Source: Lentisalinibacter salinarum
GTDB taxonomy: Bacteria; Pseudomonadota; Gammaproteobacteria; Steroidobacterales; Woeseiaceae
DNA: 64,000 nt
Assembly (NCBI RefSeq): GCF_040706555.1
Contig: NZ_JAPDRH010000002.1
Coordinates: forward strand, 992,001 to 1,056,000
Reading direction: 5' to 3'
Shown: piece after piece, positions 49,958-59,396 of the stretch
How the letters are laid out: each line of letters opens with the position of its first letter
Numbering within the stretch: position 1 is the first letter of the stretch
The notes under the pieces: generated by a model
Told to the model about the DNA's origin: nothing
Seen by the model: only the letters and a program-made list of their open reading frames with translations
The model's database searches: none
Translations under genes and position numbers: made by a program

Positions 49958-50976
49958 TCACGGTCTATTCGGATCGCCACCGGCTTCATCACGGCCGCGG
50001 CGAACTGAACGACGGCGCACTGGTGCCGGTCTTCGAGCGCCCCGAGCGGGCCGATGCCGTGCTCGAACGGGTACGTGAGGCCGGGCTGGGCGAGGTCATC
50101 GAGCCGGATGCGTTCGGCGATGCGCCGCTGGCCCGCGTGCATACGCCCCGCTATCTCGACTTCCTGCGGTCCGCCTGGCGAGAGTGGCACGCGCTGCATG
50201 GGGACACCGATGCCCTGCCGCTGGCCTGGCCGGCCCGGGGCCTGCGCCGGATCGAGCCGGACCATATCGACGGCCGTCTCGGCTATTACTCTTTCGATGC
50301 CGGCACGCCGATCACCGAAGGCACGTGGGCGGCCGTCAGCGCCGGCGCGGATATCGCGCTGACCGCCGCGGCCCGGGTCGCCGGCGGTGAGCGCGGCGCG
50401 TTCGCCCTGTCCCGTCCGCCCGGCCATCACGCGGGCGCCGACTATTTCGGCGGCTACTGCTACCTGAACAATGCCGCGATCGCCGCCGCCCACCTCCTGG
50501 AGCGGGGCGCGCATCGGGTCGCGATCCTGGACGTGGACTACCATCACGGCAACGGCACCCAGGAGATCTTCTACGGCAGGGCGGACGTGCTGTTCTGCTC
50601 CATCCACTGCGACCCGCGGCAGGAATATCCCTACTTCCTCGGCCATGCCGACGAGACCGGCCGCGGCGACGGCGAGGGCTGCAACCTGAATCTGCCGCTG
50701 GCACCCGGCAGCGACTGGGCCGTGTGGTCCGGGGCCCTCGCCCGCGCGCTGGACGCGACGCGGCGCTACGCCCCCGACGCCCTCGTCGTCTCGCTGGGCG
50801 TCGATACCTACGAGCGCGACCCGATATCGGCCTTCCGGCTGCGCACCGACGACTACCCGCGGCTCGGCGAACGCTTGGCCGGGCTAGGCCTGCCGACGGT
50901 CTTCATCCTGGAGGGCGGCTATGCGGTGCCCGAGATCGGCGACAACGTCGTCAACGTACTGCAGGGCTACGGCTAG
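49954..50976 (+). CDS. Histone-deacetylase-family acetylpolyamine amidohydrolase
   Basis: A 340-residue zinc hydrolase. HDAC motifs: RPPGHHAGADYFGGYCYLNN (catalytic His pair), Zn ligands in ILDVDYHHGNGTQEIFY, SIHCDPRQEYPYFLG, and Asp in SLGVDTYERDP (Asp in place of the usual D-x-x-x-x-D patch). Length and the QEYPYF segment match bacterial acetylpolyamine amidohydrolases (AphA), which deacetylate acetyl-putrescine or -cadaverine. The first ATG at 49954 is coupled to the OppA-like gene. Upstream reading-through frame is a shadow of that gene. Confidence 0.9.
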   Translation: MITVYSDRHRLHHGRGELNDGALVPVFERPERADAVLERVREAGLGEVIEPDAFGDAPLARVHTPRYLDFLRSAWREWHALHGDTDALPLAWPARGLRRIEPDHIDGRLGYYSFDAGTPITEGTWAAVSAGADIALTAAARVAGGERGAFALSRPPGHHAGADYFGGYCYLNNAAIAAAHLLERGAHRVAILDVDYHHGNGTQEIFYGRADVLFCSIHCDPRQEYPYFLGHADETGRGDGEGCNLNLPLAPGSDWAVWSGALARALDATRRYAPDALVVSLGVDTYERDPISAFRLRTDDYPRLGERLAGLGLPTVFILEGGYAVPEIGDNVVNVLQGYG

Positions 50977-51064
50977 GCTTTCGCGGCAGCCATCCGGGAA
51001 CCCCCGGGCGGGTCGCCTGTCGGAACAGGGGTCGGCACAAGACCCTGGGCCGCGCAATTCGATT

Positions 51065-51073
51065 TGCTAGAAT
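51065..51073 (+). promoter_or_regulatory. Extended -10 promoter of M16 protease gene
   Basis: TGCTAGAAT (extended TGn plus TAGAAT) about 40 bases ahead of the ATG at 51113, with no good -35. AGAGAAGAAGG gives the ribosome site. Confidence 0.5.
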
Positions 51074-51112
51074 GCGCGCCCTTCCGAAGCACCCGAGAGA
51101 AGAAGGCAGACC

Positions 51113-53878
51113 ATGAATCTGATCACACCCCTCGGCCGGGGGCTCGCCGCCCTCGCCCTGTCCCTGTCCGCGCTGGCCGTGCAGGCTGCAGCGCCGGCAG
51201 CGGACATCGACGTCCCCTATACCGAATTCACGCTGGACAACGGTCTCACGGTGATCGTCCACGAGGACCGCAAGGCCCCCATCGTGGCGGTGAACGTCTG
51301 GTACCACGTCGGCTCGAAGAACGAGCCGGAGGGAAAGACCGGCTTCGCGCACCTGTTCGAGCACCTGATGTTCAACGGCACCGAGAACTACGACGGCGAG
51401 TATTTCGTGCCGTTTCAGAAGGTAGGCGCCACCGACCAGAACGGCACCACCAATTTCGACCGCACCAACTACTTCCAGAACGTCCCCTCGACGGCCCTGG
51501 ACCTGGCGCTGTGGATGGAGTCCGACCGCATGGGCCATCTCCTCGGCGCAGTGGACCAGGACAAGCTCGACGAGCAGCGGGGCGTGGTGCAGAACGAGAA
51601 GCGCCAGGGCGAGAACCAGCCCTACGGCCAGGTCTACAACCACATCTTCCGTAATCTGTTCCCCGAGGGTCACCCCTATCAGTGGCTGCCCATCGGCTCC
51701 ATGGAGGATCTGAACGCGGCCAGCCTGGAAGACGTGCAGGAGTGGTTCAGGACCTATTACGGCCCGAACAACGCGGTCATCGTGATCGCCGGCGACGTCA
51801 CTCCGGAAGTGGCCCGCGAGAAGGCCGAGAAATACTTCGGCGACATTCCGCCCGGCCCGCCCATCGCCAAGTTCGAAGCCTGGTCGCCGAAACGCGAGGC
51901 CGATGCCCGGGAGATCATGCAGGACCGAGTCCCCCAGGCCCGCATCTACAAGAACTGGGTGGGGCCCAACTGGAGCCATCCCGATGCGGAACTACTGAGC
52001 CTCGCCGGCAGCGTCCTCTCCTCCGGCAAGACCTCGCGGCTCTACAAGCGGCTGGTCTACGACGAGCAGATCGCCACCGCGGTGGACGCCACGCCGTATT
52101 TCGCCGAGATCGCCGGCGTGATCGGCCTCGAGGCCACCGCCCAGCCCGGCGGCGATCTGGCCGCCATCGAGAAGGCGCTGGACGAGGAGCTGGCCCGCTT
52201 CCTGAAGGAAGGCCCGACCAGGGATGAGCTCGAGCGGGCGAAGACCCAGTACATCGCCGGCTTCGTGCGCGGCATCGAGCGCATCGGCGGCTTCGGCGGC
52301 AAGTCCGACATCCTGGCGCAGAATGCGGTTTACGCCGACGACCCGGACTTCTACAAGGTCTCGCTGGCCCGCATCGAGGAGGCCACGCCCAGGGCCGTGA
52401 TGGAAGCGGCCCGGCGCTGGTACGACGCGGGCTCCTACACCCTCGAGGTACACCCGTTCCCCGAGTTCGCGGCCAGCGGCGAGGGCGCCGAGCGCAGCGA
52501 CGGACCGCCGATGCCGGACGAGTTCCCGTCGGTGGCCTTCGACGAATTCGAGCGCGCGACGCTCGACAACGGCATGGAGCTGATCGTGGCCAACCGGGAC
52601 GCCGTGCCGGTGGTCAACTTCACGCTGATGCTGGACGCGGGCTATGCCTCCGACCAGTTCGGCGAGCCCGGCACGTCCAGCCTGGCCATGTCCATGCTGG
52701 ACGAGGGCACGAAGCGGCGCGATGCGCTCGCCATCTCCGAGGAGCTCTCGCGCCTCGGCGCGAACCTGGGCGCCGGTTCCAACCTGGACATGTCCACCGT
52801 CTCGCTGAATGCGCTGACCGCGAATCTGGACGAGTCGCTGGACATCTATGCCGACGTCATCCTGGACCCGTCCTTCCCAGAGGCCGACCTGGCGCGGCTG
52901 AAGAAGCAGGTACGCGCACAGATCCAGCGCGAGAAGGTGACGCCGGTGTCGATGGCCCTGCGCGTGTTCCCCGAGCTGATGTACGGCGAAGGCCATGCCT
53001 ACAGCCTGCCGCTTACCGGTTCCGGCACGCTCGAGTCGCTGGAGCGGATCGATCGGCAGACGCTGGTCGACTACCACCGCACCTGGTTCCGGCCGAATAA
53101 CGCCACCATGATCGTGGTGGGAGACACCACCATGGAGAGCATCCGCCCGAAGCTCGAGAAGCTCTTCCGTGACTGGGAGCCGGGTTCCGTGCCGGTTAAG
53201 AACGTGGACGCGGTGGCCCAGCGGCCGGAGGAGAAGATCTACCTGCTCGACCGGCCGGACTCCGAGCAGTCCATCATCTTCGCCGGCCACATCATGCCGC
53301 CGAAGGCCAACCCGGACGAGTTCGCCATCGGCGCCATGAACAACGTGCTCGGCGGCGACTTCTCCGCGCGGCTGAACATGAACCTGCGCGAGGACAAGAG
53401 CTGGTCCTACGGAGCCCGCACGCTGATCCTGGACGCCGCCGGTCCGCGGCCCTTCCTGGGCTATGCGCCGGTGCAGACGGACAAGACCGCGCCGGCCATG
53501 GCCGAGATGCGGCGCGAGATGGTGGAGATCGTCGGCGAACGGCCGCCCACCGAAGACGAACTCGCGCGCGTGCTGGACGACAACACGCTGTCGCTACCGG
53601 GCCGCTGGGAGACCGCCGGCGCGGTCGCGGGCTCGCTGGTGGAGATGGTTCGTTTCGGCTACGACGACGACTACTGGGACACCTACGCCGAAAACGTGCG
53701 CGGCCTGTCCCTGCAGCAGGTGAGCGAGGCCGCCGACGACTACGTCAGGCCCGACAACCTCATCTGGGTGGTCGTCGGCGATCGGGCGAAGATCGAAAGC
53801 GAGATCCGGGCTCTGGAGATCGGCGAGATCGTCCCGATCGATGCCGACGGCAACGTCCTCGCAGACCAGGGCACGTAA
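51113..53878 (+). CDS. M16-family zinc metalloprotease, two-domain
   Basis: A 921-residue exported peptidase with signal (LAALALSLSALAVQAAAPA). N-terminal M16 domain has the inverted zinc motif HLFEHLMFNGTENY (HxxEH) and downstream Glu in NEKRQGENQPYGQ. The C-terminal M16 domain, from about residue 470, lacks HxxEH (it begins ATLDNGMELIVANRDAVP) and is the usual inactive half. The protease degrades peptides in the periplasm. Length fits YMXG/PqqL-like single-chain forms. A REP cluster follows 9 bp after the stop. Confidence 0.93.
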   Translation: MNLITPLGRGLAALALSLSALAVQAAAPAADIDVPYTEFTLDNGLTVIVHEDRKAPIVAVNVWYHVGSKNEPEGKTGFAHLFEHLMFNGTENYDGEYFVPFQKVGATDQNGTTNFDRTNYFQNVPSTALDLALWMESDRMGHLLGAVDQDKLDEQRGVVQNEKRQGENQPYGQVYNHIFRNLFPEGHPYQWLPIGSMEDLNAASLEDVQEWFRTYYGPNNAVIVIAGDVTPEVAREKAEKYFGDIPPGPPIAKFEAWSPKREADAREIMQDRVPQARIYKNWVGPNWSHPDAELLSLAGSVLSSGKTSRLYKRLVYDEQIATAVDATPYFAEIAGVIGLEATAQPGGDLAAIEKALDEELARFLKEGPTRDELERAKTQYIAGFVRGIERIGGFGGKSDILAQNAVYADDPDFYKVSLARIEEATPRAVMEAARRWYDAGSYTLEVHPFPEFAASGEGAERSDGPPMPDEFPSVAFDEFERATLDNGMELIVANRDAVPVVNFTLMLDAGYASDQFGEPGTSSLAMSMLDEGTKRRDALAISEELSRLGANLGAGSNLDMSTVSLNALTANLDESLDIYADVILDPSFPEADLARLKKQVRAQIQREKVTPVSMALRVFPELMYGEGHAYSLPLTGSGTLESLERIDRQTLVDYHRTWFRPNNATMIVVGDTTMESIRPKLEKLFRDWEPGSVPVKNVDAVAQRPEEKIYLLDRPDSEQSIIFAGHIMPPKANPDEFAIGAMNNVLGGDFSARLNMNLREDKSWSYGARTLILDAAGPRPFLGYAPVQTDKTAPAMAEMRREMVEIVGERPPTEDELARVLDDNTLSLPGRWETAGAVAGSLVEMVRFGYDDDYWDTYAENVRGLSLQQVSEAADDYVRPDNLIWVVVGDRAKIESEIRALEIGEIVPIDADGNVLADQGT

Positions 53879-53886
53879 TCGACCAT

Positions 53887-53942
53887 GTAGGAGGGGCTTC
53901 AGTCCCGATTCATTAGTGGGTCGGGCCTGAAGGCCCTCCTAC
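53887..53942. repeat. REP pair after M16 protease gene
   Basis: GGAGGGGCTTCAGTCCCGAT (one mismatch in the stem) and inverted TCGGGCCTGAAGGCCCTCCT, in the 107-bp gap before ilvA. Confidence 0.88.
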
Positions 53943-53985
53943 ATCTTTTTTGCTCGCCGGTGGCGGGGCGGGTTAACGTATCCGG

Positions 53986-55512
53986 ATGAGCCCGGACCCC
54001 ACGGACTACCTGAAGCGCATCCTCACCGCCCGCGTCTACGAGGTGGCGGAGGAGACTCCCCTCGACGCCGCCCCCAATCTCTCTGCGCGCCTCGGCCACG
54101 CGGTGTGGCTGAAGCGCGAGGACCTGCAGCAGGTCTTCTCCTTCAAGCTCCGCGGCGCCTACAACCGCATGTCCCGGCTGGCCGACGAGGACCTGCAGAA
54201 AGGCGTCATCTGCAGCTCGGCGGGCAATCACGCCCAGGGCGTGGCGCTGGCGGCGAGCCGCCTCGGCATCCAGGCTTTCATCGTCATGCCGGTGACGACA
54301 CCCCGCATCAAGGTGGACGCCGTGCGCAAGCTGGGCGGCGAGGTCGTGCTGGTGGGCGACACCTACGACGACGCCTACGCCCATGCCCGCAAGCTGGAGG
54401 CCGAGCGCGGCCTGACCTTCATCCATCCGTTCGACGACCCGGACGTCATCGCCGGCCAGGGCACCATCGCCATGGAGATCCTGCGCCAGCACCCTGGCGA
54501 CATCGACGCGGTGTTCGTGCCGGTGGGCGGCGGCGGTCTCATCGCCGGCATAGCGTCCTACATCAAGGCGCTGCGCGACGATATCCGCATCGTCGGGGTT
54601 GAGCCGGAGGATTCGGCGGGCATGAGCCGATCGCTCGCCGCCGGCGAGCCGGTGACGCTGGAGCGCGTCGGTATCTTCGCCGACGGCGTGGCCGTGCGCC
54701 GGGTAGGCGACGAGACCTTCCGACTGTGCCGTGAACTCGTCGACGAGATCGTGCTGGTGGACACGGACGAGATTTGCGCGGCGATCCGGGACATCTTCGA
54801 GGACACCCGCTCCATCGTGGAGCCGGCCGGCGCCCTGGCCGTCGCCGGCATGAAGAAGTACGTGGATGAGCGCAGACCGGCGGCGGGGCGGGAGTTCATC
54901 ACGGTGAACTGCGGCGCCAACGTGAATTTCGACCGGCTGCGCCACATCGCCGAGCGGGCCGCGGTCGGCGAGCAGCGCGAAGCCCTGCTGGCCGTCGGTA
55001 TCCCGGAGCGCCCGGGCAGCTTCCGGGAGTTCTGCGCGGCCATCGGCCGGCGCAACGTCACCGAATTCAACTACCGCTACAGCGACGCGGAAGAGGCGCA
55101 CATCTTCGTCGGCCTGGAACTGGCCGAGGGCCGCGCCGAGAAGGACCGTCTCGTGGCCGAGCTGCGCTCGAAGGGCTACCCGGTCGAGGACCTCACCGAC
55201 AACGAGATGGCCAAGCTGCATATCCGGCACATGGTCGGCGGCCGGGCCGGCGGGCTGCCGGACGAGCGGCTGCTGCGGTTCGAGTTCCCGGAGCGCCCCG
55301 GGGCACTGGCAGGTTTCCTCGACGCGGTGGGCTCGGACTGGAACATCAGCCTGTTCCACTACCGCAACCACGGATCGGACTACGGCCGCATCCTCACCGG
55401 CATTCAGGTGCCCGGCGGCGAGGCCGACGAGTTCGAGCGCCACCTGGAAAAACTCGGCTACCCCCACTGGGACGAGAGCGACAACCCCGCCTACCGGCTG
55501 TTCCTCGCCTGA
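53986..55512 (+). CDS. ilvA: Threonine ammonia-lyase, biosynthetic
   Basis: A 508-residue PLP enzyme that converts threonine to 2-oxobutanoate for isoleucine synthesis. Schiff-base Lys in FSFKLRGAYNRM; SSAGNHAQGVALAA; phosphate loop VGGGGLIAGIASY. Two C-terminal ACT-like regulatory domains (residues about 330-400 and 425-508: LLRFEFPERPGALAGFLDAV) fit the isoleucine-feedback biosynthetic form. No ilv operon surrounds it. The ATG has little ribosome site; a TTGCTC-N17-TTAACG pair lies within 45 bp upstream, so the leader may be very short. Confidence 0.95.
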   Translation: MSPDPTDYLKRILTARVYEVAEETPLDAAPNLSARLGHAVWLKREDLQQVFSFKLRGAYNRMSRLADEDLQKGVICSSAGNHAQGVALAASRLGIQAFIVMPVTTPRIKVDAVRKLGGEVVLVGDTYDDAYAHARKLEAERGLTFIHPFDDPDVIAGQGTIAMEILRQHPGDIDAVFVPVGGGGLIAGIASYIKALRDDIRIVGVEPEDSAGMSRSLAAGEPVTLERVGIFADGVAVRRVGDETFRLCRELVDEIVLVDTDEICAAIRDIFEDTRSIVEPAGALAVAGMKKYVDERRPAAGREFITVNCGANVNFDRLRHIAERAAVGEQREALLAVGIPERPGSFREFCAAIGRRNVTEFNYRYSDAEEAHIFVGLELAEGRAEKDRLVAELRSKGYPVEDLTDNEMAKLHIRHMVGGRAGGLPDERLLRFEFPERPGALAGFLDAVGSDWNISLFHYRNHGSDYGRILTGIQVPGGEADEFERHLEKLGYPHWDESDNPAYRLFLA

Positions 55513-55513
55513 C

Positions 55514-55561
55514 GAGGATTGCGAGAACGATTGCCAGAACGATTGCCAGAACGATTGCGAT
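55514..55561. repeat. 12-bp tandem repeat after ilvA
   Basis: Four 12-base units (GAGGATTGCGAG, AACGATTGCCAG twice, AACGATTGCGAT) starting 2 bases after the ilvA stop. Confidence 0.85.
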
Positions 55562-55631
55562 AGCGCAGTTACGGCGCCGCCCCCGCATGGTAAACGTGGA
55601 TGCACAGTCTTCGACCGCGCCGGGACGCTCC

Positions 55632-55660
55632 TTGTAAGCATCTCGATGCGTGCTTAGAAT
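55632..55660 (+). promoter_or_regulatory. Promoter with overlapping dyad upstream of sodB
   Basis: TTGTAA (55632-55637) and TAGAAT (55655-55660) with a 17-base spacer. The dyad TAAGCA...TGCTTA, enclosing GCATC-TC-GATGC, spans the spacer and could bind a repressor. Leader of about 60 bases to the ATG at 55730. Confidence 0.6.
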
Positions 55661-55729
55661 GATTCCAGATACCGCCGCAGGATCATGCGACCTCGGCGTC
55701 AACCCATTTCGATCCGGAAGGAGTCATCC

Positions 55730-56308
55730 ATGGCCCACGAATTGCCTGCGCTGCCTTATGCGAAGGACGCTCTGGAACCCGTCATCTCGGCGGAGACCCT
55801 CGAGTACCACTACGGCAAGCATCACCAGACCTACGTCAACAACCTGAACAACATGGTCCCCGGCACTGAGTACGAGAACGCCTCACTGGAGGACATCATC
55901 CGGAAGGCCGACGGCGGCCTGTTCAACAACGCGGCCCAGGTCTGGAACCATACCTTCTACTGGAACTGCCTGAGCCCGGACGGCGGCGGCGAGCCCGGCG
56001 GCGCGCTGGGCGAGGCCATCGACAAGGCCTTCGGCTCCTTCGACAAGTTCAAGGAGGAGTTCCAGAAGGCCGGCGCCGGTAACTTCGGCTCCGGCTGGAC
56101 CTGGCTGGTGAAGGACGGCGACGGCGTGGCCATCGTCAACACCGACGACGCCGGCAACCCGCTGCGCGACGGCAAGACGCCGCTGCTGACGGTGGACGTC
56201 TGGGAGCACGCCTACTACATCGACTACCGCAACGCGCGGCCGAAATACCTGGAAGAGATCTGGAAGATCATCAACTGGGATTACGTGTCGGGTAACTACG
56301 AAGCGTAA
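55730..56308 (+). CDS. sodB: Superoxide dismutase, Fe type
   Basis: A 192-residue cytoplasmic Fe/Mn-SOD. Metal ligands: His in LEYHYGKHHQTYV, His in AAQVWNHTFYWN, and Asp and His in VDVWEHAYYIDYRN. The GGLFNNAAQVWNH segment with Ala-Ala-Gln is typical of Fe-type enzymes, where Gln of the N-terminal half contacts the metal site. No signal peptide. AAGGAG lies 7 bases before the ATG. Confidence 0.95.
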   Translation: MAHELPALPYAKDALEPVISAETLEYHYGKHHQTYVNNLNNMVPGTEYENASLEDIIRKADGGLFNNAAQVWNHTFYWNCLSPDGGGEPGGALGEAIDKAFGSFDKFKEEFQKAGAGNFGSGWTWLVKDGDGVAIVNTDDAGNPLRDGKTPLLTVDVWEHAYYIDYRNARPKYLEEIWKIINWDYVSGNYEA

Positions 56309-56316
56309 CGCGGGAT

Positions 56317-56416
56317 GTAGGAGGGCCTTCAGGCCCGACCGCGGAGCGGCTCGGGGCTAAAGCCCCTCCTACATGCCCATTGACGCTGCGGGATCGGGCC
56401 TGAAGGCCCTTCTGCA
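56317..56416. repeat. REP cluster between sodB and methyltransferase genes
   Basis: A direct GGAGGGCCTTCAGGCCCGA unit, an inverted GGGGCTAAAGCCCCTCC unit (to 56372) and a third inverted GATCGGGCCTGAAGGCCC unit (56392-56416) between convergent genes. Confidence 0.9.
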
Positions 56417-56419
56417 CCC

Positions 56420-57235
56420 CTATTCCGGCTTGACGAATTTCAGCGTGAAACGGTCGCTCTCACCGATCTCGAGGTACTTCGGGTCGGGACCGTCGCGCAG
56501 GCTCGGCGGCAGCGCCCAGACGCCGCTCTCGTAGTCCTTGGTATCCTTCGGGTTGGCGTTGACGTCGGAACTCGCCACCAACTCGAAGCCCGCCGCCTCG
56601 GCCAGCTCGATGGCGCGTGCCTCGCTGAAGTAGCCGGTGCGCTCCTCCGGATCCGGCGGCGAATCCGGATCCGCCCGGTGCTGCACCACGCCGAAGACGC
56701 CGCCGGGCTTCAGGGCCGTGTATGCGGCGCCGAACACTTCCGCGGCAAACTCGTCGCCCCAGCTGTGCAGGTTGCGGAAGGTGACCACCAGGTCCGCACT
56801 GCCCGGCGGCGCGATGTCGGTCTTGCCCCGGCCGAGCACCGTCAGCTCCACGTCGCCGTAGACTTCCCGGTCGGCAATCTTCTCCTTGTACTTCGCGAGG
56901 TTGGTCTGCACGTACTCGCTTTCGAGGGTCGGGTCCCAGCTGGCCGCGTAGAGCTTGCCGTCGTCCTTCAGGACCGGCGCCAGGATGTCGGTGTACCAGC
57001 CGCCGCCGGGCCAGAGTTCGACCACGGTCATGTCCGGCTCCAGGCCGAAGAACGTGAGTGTCTCCACCGGATGGCGGTACTGATCCCGCGCCCGGCTTTC
57101 CGCCGAGCGGTGCTCCCCGTCCGCCGCCGCCCGGATGGCGTCGCGGGCATCGTCGGCCGCCGTACCGGCGCCGGCCGCGAGCAGGAACAGGGCAGCCAGC
57201 GGCGCCAGCCGTCGTCCGGTCAAATAGTCAGGCAT
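56420..57235 (-). CDS. Exported SAM-dependent methyltransferase-like protein (COG4798 type)
   Basis: A 271-residue protein with a signal peptide (LAPLAALFLLAAGAGTAA). The mature part has a Rossmann methyltransferase motif (TVVELWPGGGWYTDILAPV), an acidic post-II motif and SADLVVTFRNLHSWGDEF, ALKPGGVFGVVQHR. This is the predicted periplasmic methyltransferase family COG4798; how SAM would be available outside the cytoplasm is unclear, so activity is unproven. Start ATG at 57235 is set by the signal; a longer frame runs into the aldolase gene. ACGGAGAGAAGC gives the ribosome site. Confidence 0.82.
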   Translation of the reverse strand: MPDYLTGRRLAPLAALFLLAAGAGTAADDARDAIRAAADGEHRSAESRARDQYRHPVETLTFFGLEPDMTVVELWPGGGWYTDILAPVLKDDGKLYAASWDPTLESEYVQTNLAKYKEKIADREVYGDVELTVLGRGKTDIAPPGSADLVVTFRNLHSWGDEFAAEVFGAAYTALKPGGVFGVVQHRADPDSPPDPEERTGYFSEARAIELAEAAGFELVASSDVNANPKDTKDYESGVWALPPSLRDGPDPKYLEIGESDRFTLKFVKPE

Positions 57236-57275
57236 GGGCTTCTCTCCGTAGATTACGGTTGCTGTGAAGTCTCGT

Positions 57276-58046
<771 letters not shown>

Positions 58047-58179
58047 CGTTCCCTCCCCTCTGTCGGCGTGGCTGAAACCATCAGTATAGGACATCGTCCG
58101 CACCCTGCCCGCTGCAACCATTTCGACAACCGGTGCATCTACTCAGTTATACGGCCATCGACAAAGAGGGAGAGAGACC

Positions 58180-58638
58180 ATGAGGACGACCCGCAAGGTA
58201 AGCGACGCGCTCGCCATGGGACTACTGCTGCTGGCAGCTGCGCTCGCCGCTATTGCCGTGGCGGACGCCGGGGAAAACAAGCGCCTGGAACTGGTCGTTG
58301 CCCGGGACGACGGCGGGGAGGCGCTCGTGCTGCGCCTCGATACCGCTGAACTCGGCTACGACCCCTTCGAACTCGTGGAGGGCGAAAACCGCGCGCTCAC
58401 GCTGGACGACGGCCGTTCGGCATTGATGACCCGCACGGCCGACGGTCTGCGCATCGATGTGGACGGCCGCGAGATCGAGATCCCGGCGCCATCGCACGCG
58501 GCATGCGCCGGAGAAGAAGCCTGCGGCGATACCGAGATAGAGGAACGCATCATCACCAGTTCCGACTCCGGCCAGGCGCACCACGTCGTGGTCCGAAAAG
58601 AGATCAGATCGGAGACGACCCGGACGAAAACACCCTGA
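58180..58638 (+). CDS. Hypothetical exported protein
   Basis: A 152-residue protein with a signal (ALAMGLLLLAAALAAIAVADA). The mature part alternates short strands (RLELVVARDDGGEALVLRLD, SALMTRTADGLRIDVDGRE) then has a Cys pair (CAGEEAC) and a charged C-terminal tail ending in RTKTP. No family recognised. GAGGGAGAGAGACC precedes the ATG. A large inverted repeat follows the stop. Confidence 0.65.
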   Translation: MRTTRKVSDALAMGLLLLAAALAAIAVADAGENKRLELVVARDDGGEALVLRLDTAELGYDPFELVEGENRALTLDDGRSALMTRTADGLRIDVDGREIEIPAPSHAACAGEEACGDTEIEERIITSSDSGQAHHVVVRKEIRSETTRTKTP

Positions 58639-58647
58639 CGGCGGACC

Positions 58648-58740
58648 GGACCGGCAGCCATCGCGCCGGGTGACGCACCTGCCCGGATCAGGTGCCCCTG
58701 TTGCCGCCCGACGGCGATGGCTGCCGGTCCGGCGGCCTTT
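58648..58740. terminator. Large bidirectional hairpin
   Basis: A 17-bp perfect inverted repeat (58648-58664 and 58714-58730, containing GGCAGCCATCGC) encloses a second hairpin, GCACCTG-N6-CAGGTGC. It lies between convergent genes and ends in GGCGGCCTTTCAG. It could end transcription from both sides or be a structured RNA. Confidence 0.55.
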
Positions 58741-59393
58741 CAGCTCCACGCGCAGGCGTGGATATGGCTGATCTTCTGTCGCTGGGAGTAGCGGTAGAAC
58801 TTCCTGAGTTCGCACATGACGTCCTCGCCGGCATCGTGCAGGCGGGCGCCGATGCGCCGGCAGAATCGCCCGGCGTAATCGTTCGCCAGCCGGTAGCGCT
58901 CCCGCTCCTCATCGCCGAGTTCGCGGTCCAGCGACATCCGCTCGAACAGGAGATGATGCAGCCGTGAGGCCACTGCCCGCCTGCCCTGTTCGCGGGCCAG
59001 CAGCACGGTGCTCACGAATTTGTCCACTTCCGCCTGGAGCTCCAGCTCCAGCAGCGTGACCTCGCGCCGGGCGGTGGCGTTGTGCACCACGTAATTGAAG
59101 TGGCTGATGCCTTCCACGGCGGTCCAGAGGTCGTCGAGGTCGTCGTCGTCCAAATCGTCCAGCGGGTTGCGCTCTCTGAGCCGCGCCAGCAGCGCGTCAT
59201 CCAGGTACAGCGTCAGCGAGACCTCGTCGCCGTCGTGGTGGAGCAGCAGGCGCTCGTCCAGGCGCCCGCGGGCACCGGGCGGCGTCAGAGCGCCTGCGGT
59301 GGCGGCATCGGTGACCAGGAAGTCCTCGATGGCCAGCCCGTGCTCGAGCTGATAGAGCGCGGCGAGGCGTTCCTGCAGATCGGTGACCTGCAC
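58740..59393 (-). CDS. Hypothetical helical protein, second of a pair
   Basis: A 217-residue soluble protein. The N-terminal part has a DDLDDDDLDDLW acidic stretch preceded by LTLYLDDALLARLRERNP. The C-terminal half is helical with many Arg (EVDKFVSTVLLAREQGRRAV, RYRLANDYAGRFCRRIGARL) and ends SHIHACAWS. I do not recognise it. GTG start 3 bp after the stop of the upstream gene, with no own ribosome site, implying translational coupling. Confidence 0.7.
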   Translation of the reverse strand: MQVTDLQERLAALYQLEHGLAIEDFLVTDAATAGALTPPGARGRLDERLLLHHDGDEVSLTLYLDDALLARLRERNPLDDLDDDDLDDLWTAVEGISHFNYVVHNATARREVTLLELELQAEVDKFVSTVLLAREQGRRAVASRLHHLLFERMSLDRELGDEERERYRLANDYAGRFCRRIGARLHDAGEDVMCELRKFYRYSQRQKISHIHACAWS

Positions 59394-59396
59394 GGC

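Noticed and set aside
48637..50976. A long plus-strand frame that seems to fuse another protein to the amidohydrolase
   Set aside because: The part before 49954 is an out-of-frame reading of the OppA-like gene. The amidohydrolase starts at the ATG in the ATGA overlap; no frameshift or fusion is needed.
55394..55702. Minus-strand frame rich in IVLA repeats
   Set aside because: It is the translation of the 12-bp tandem repeat after ilvA with no ribosome site or family signal.
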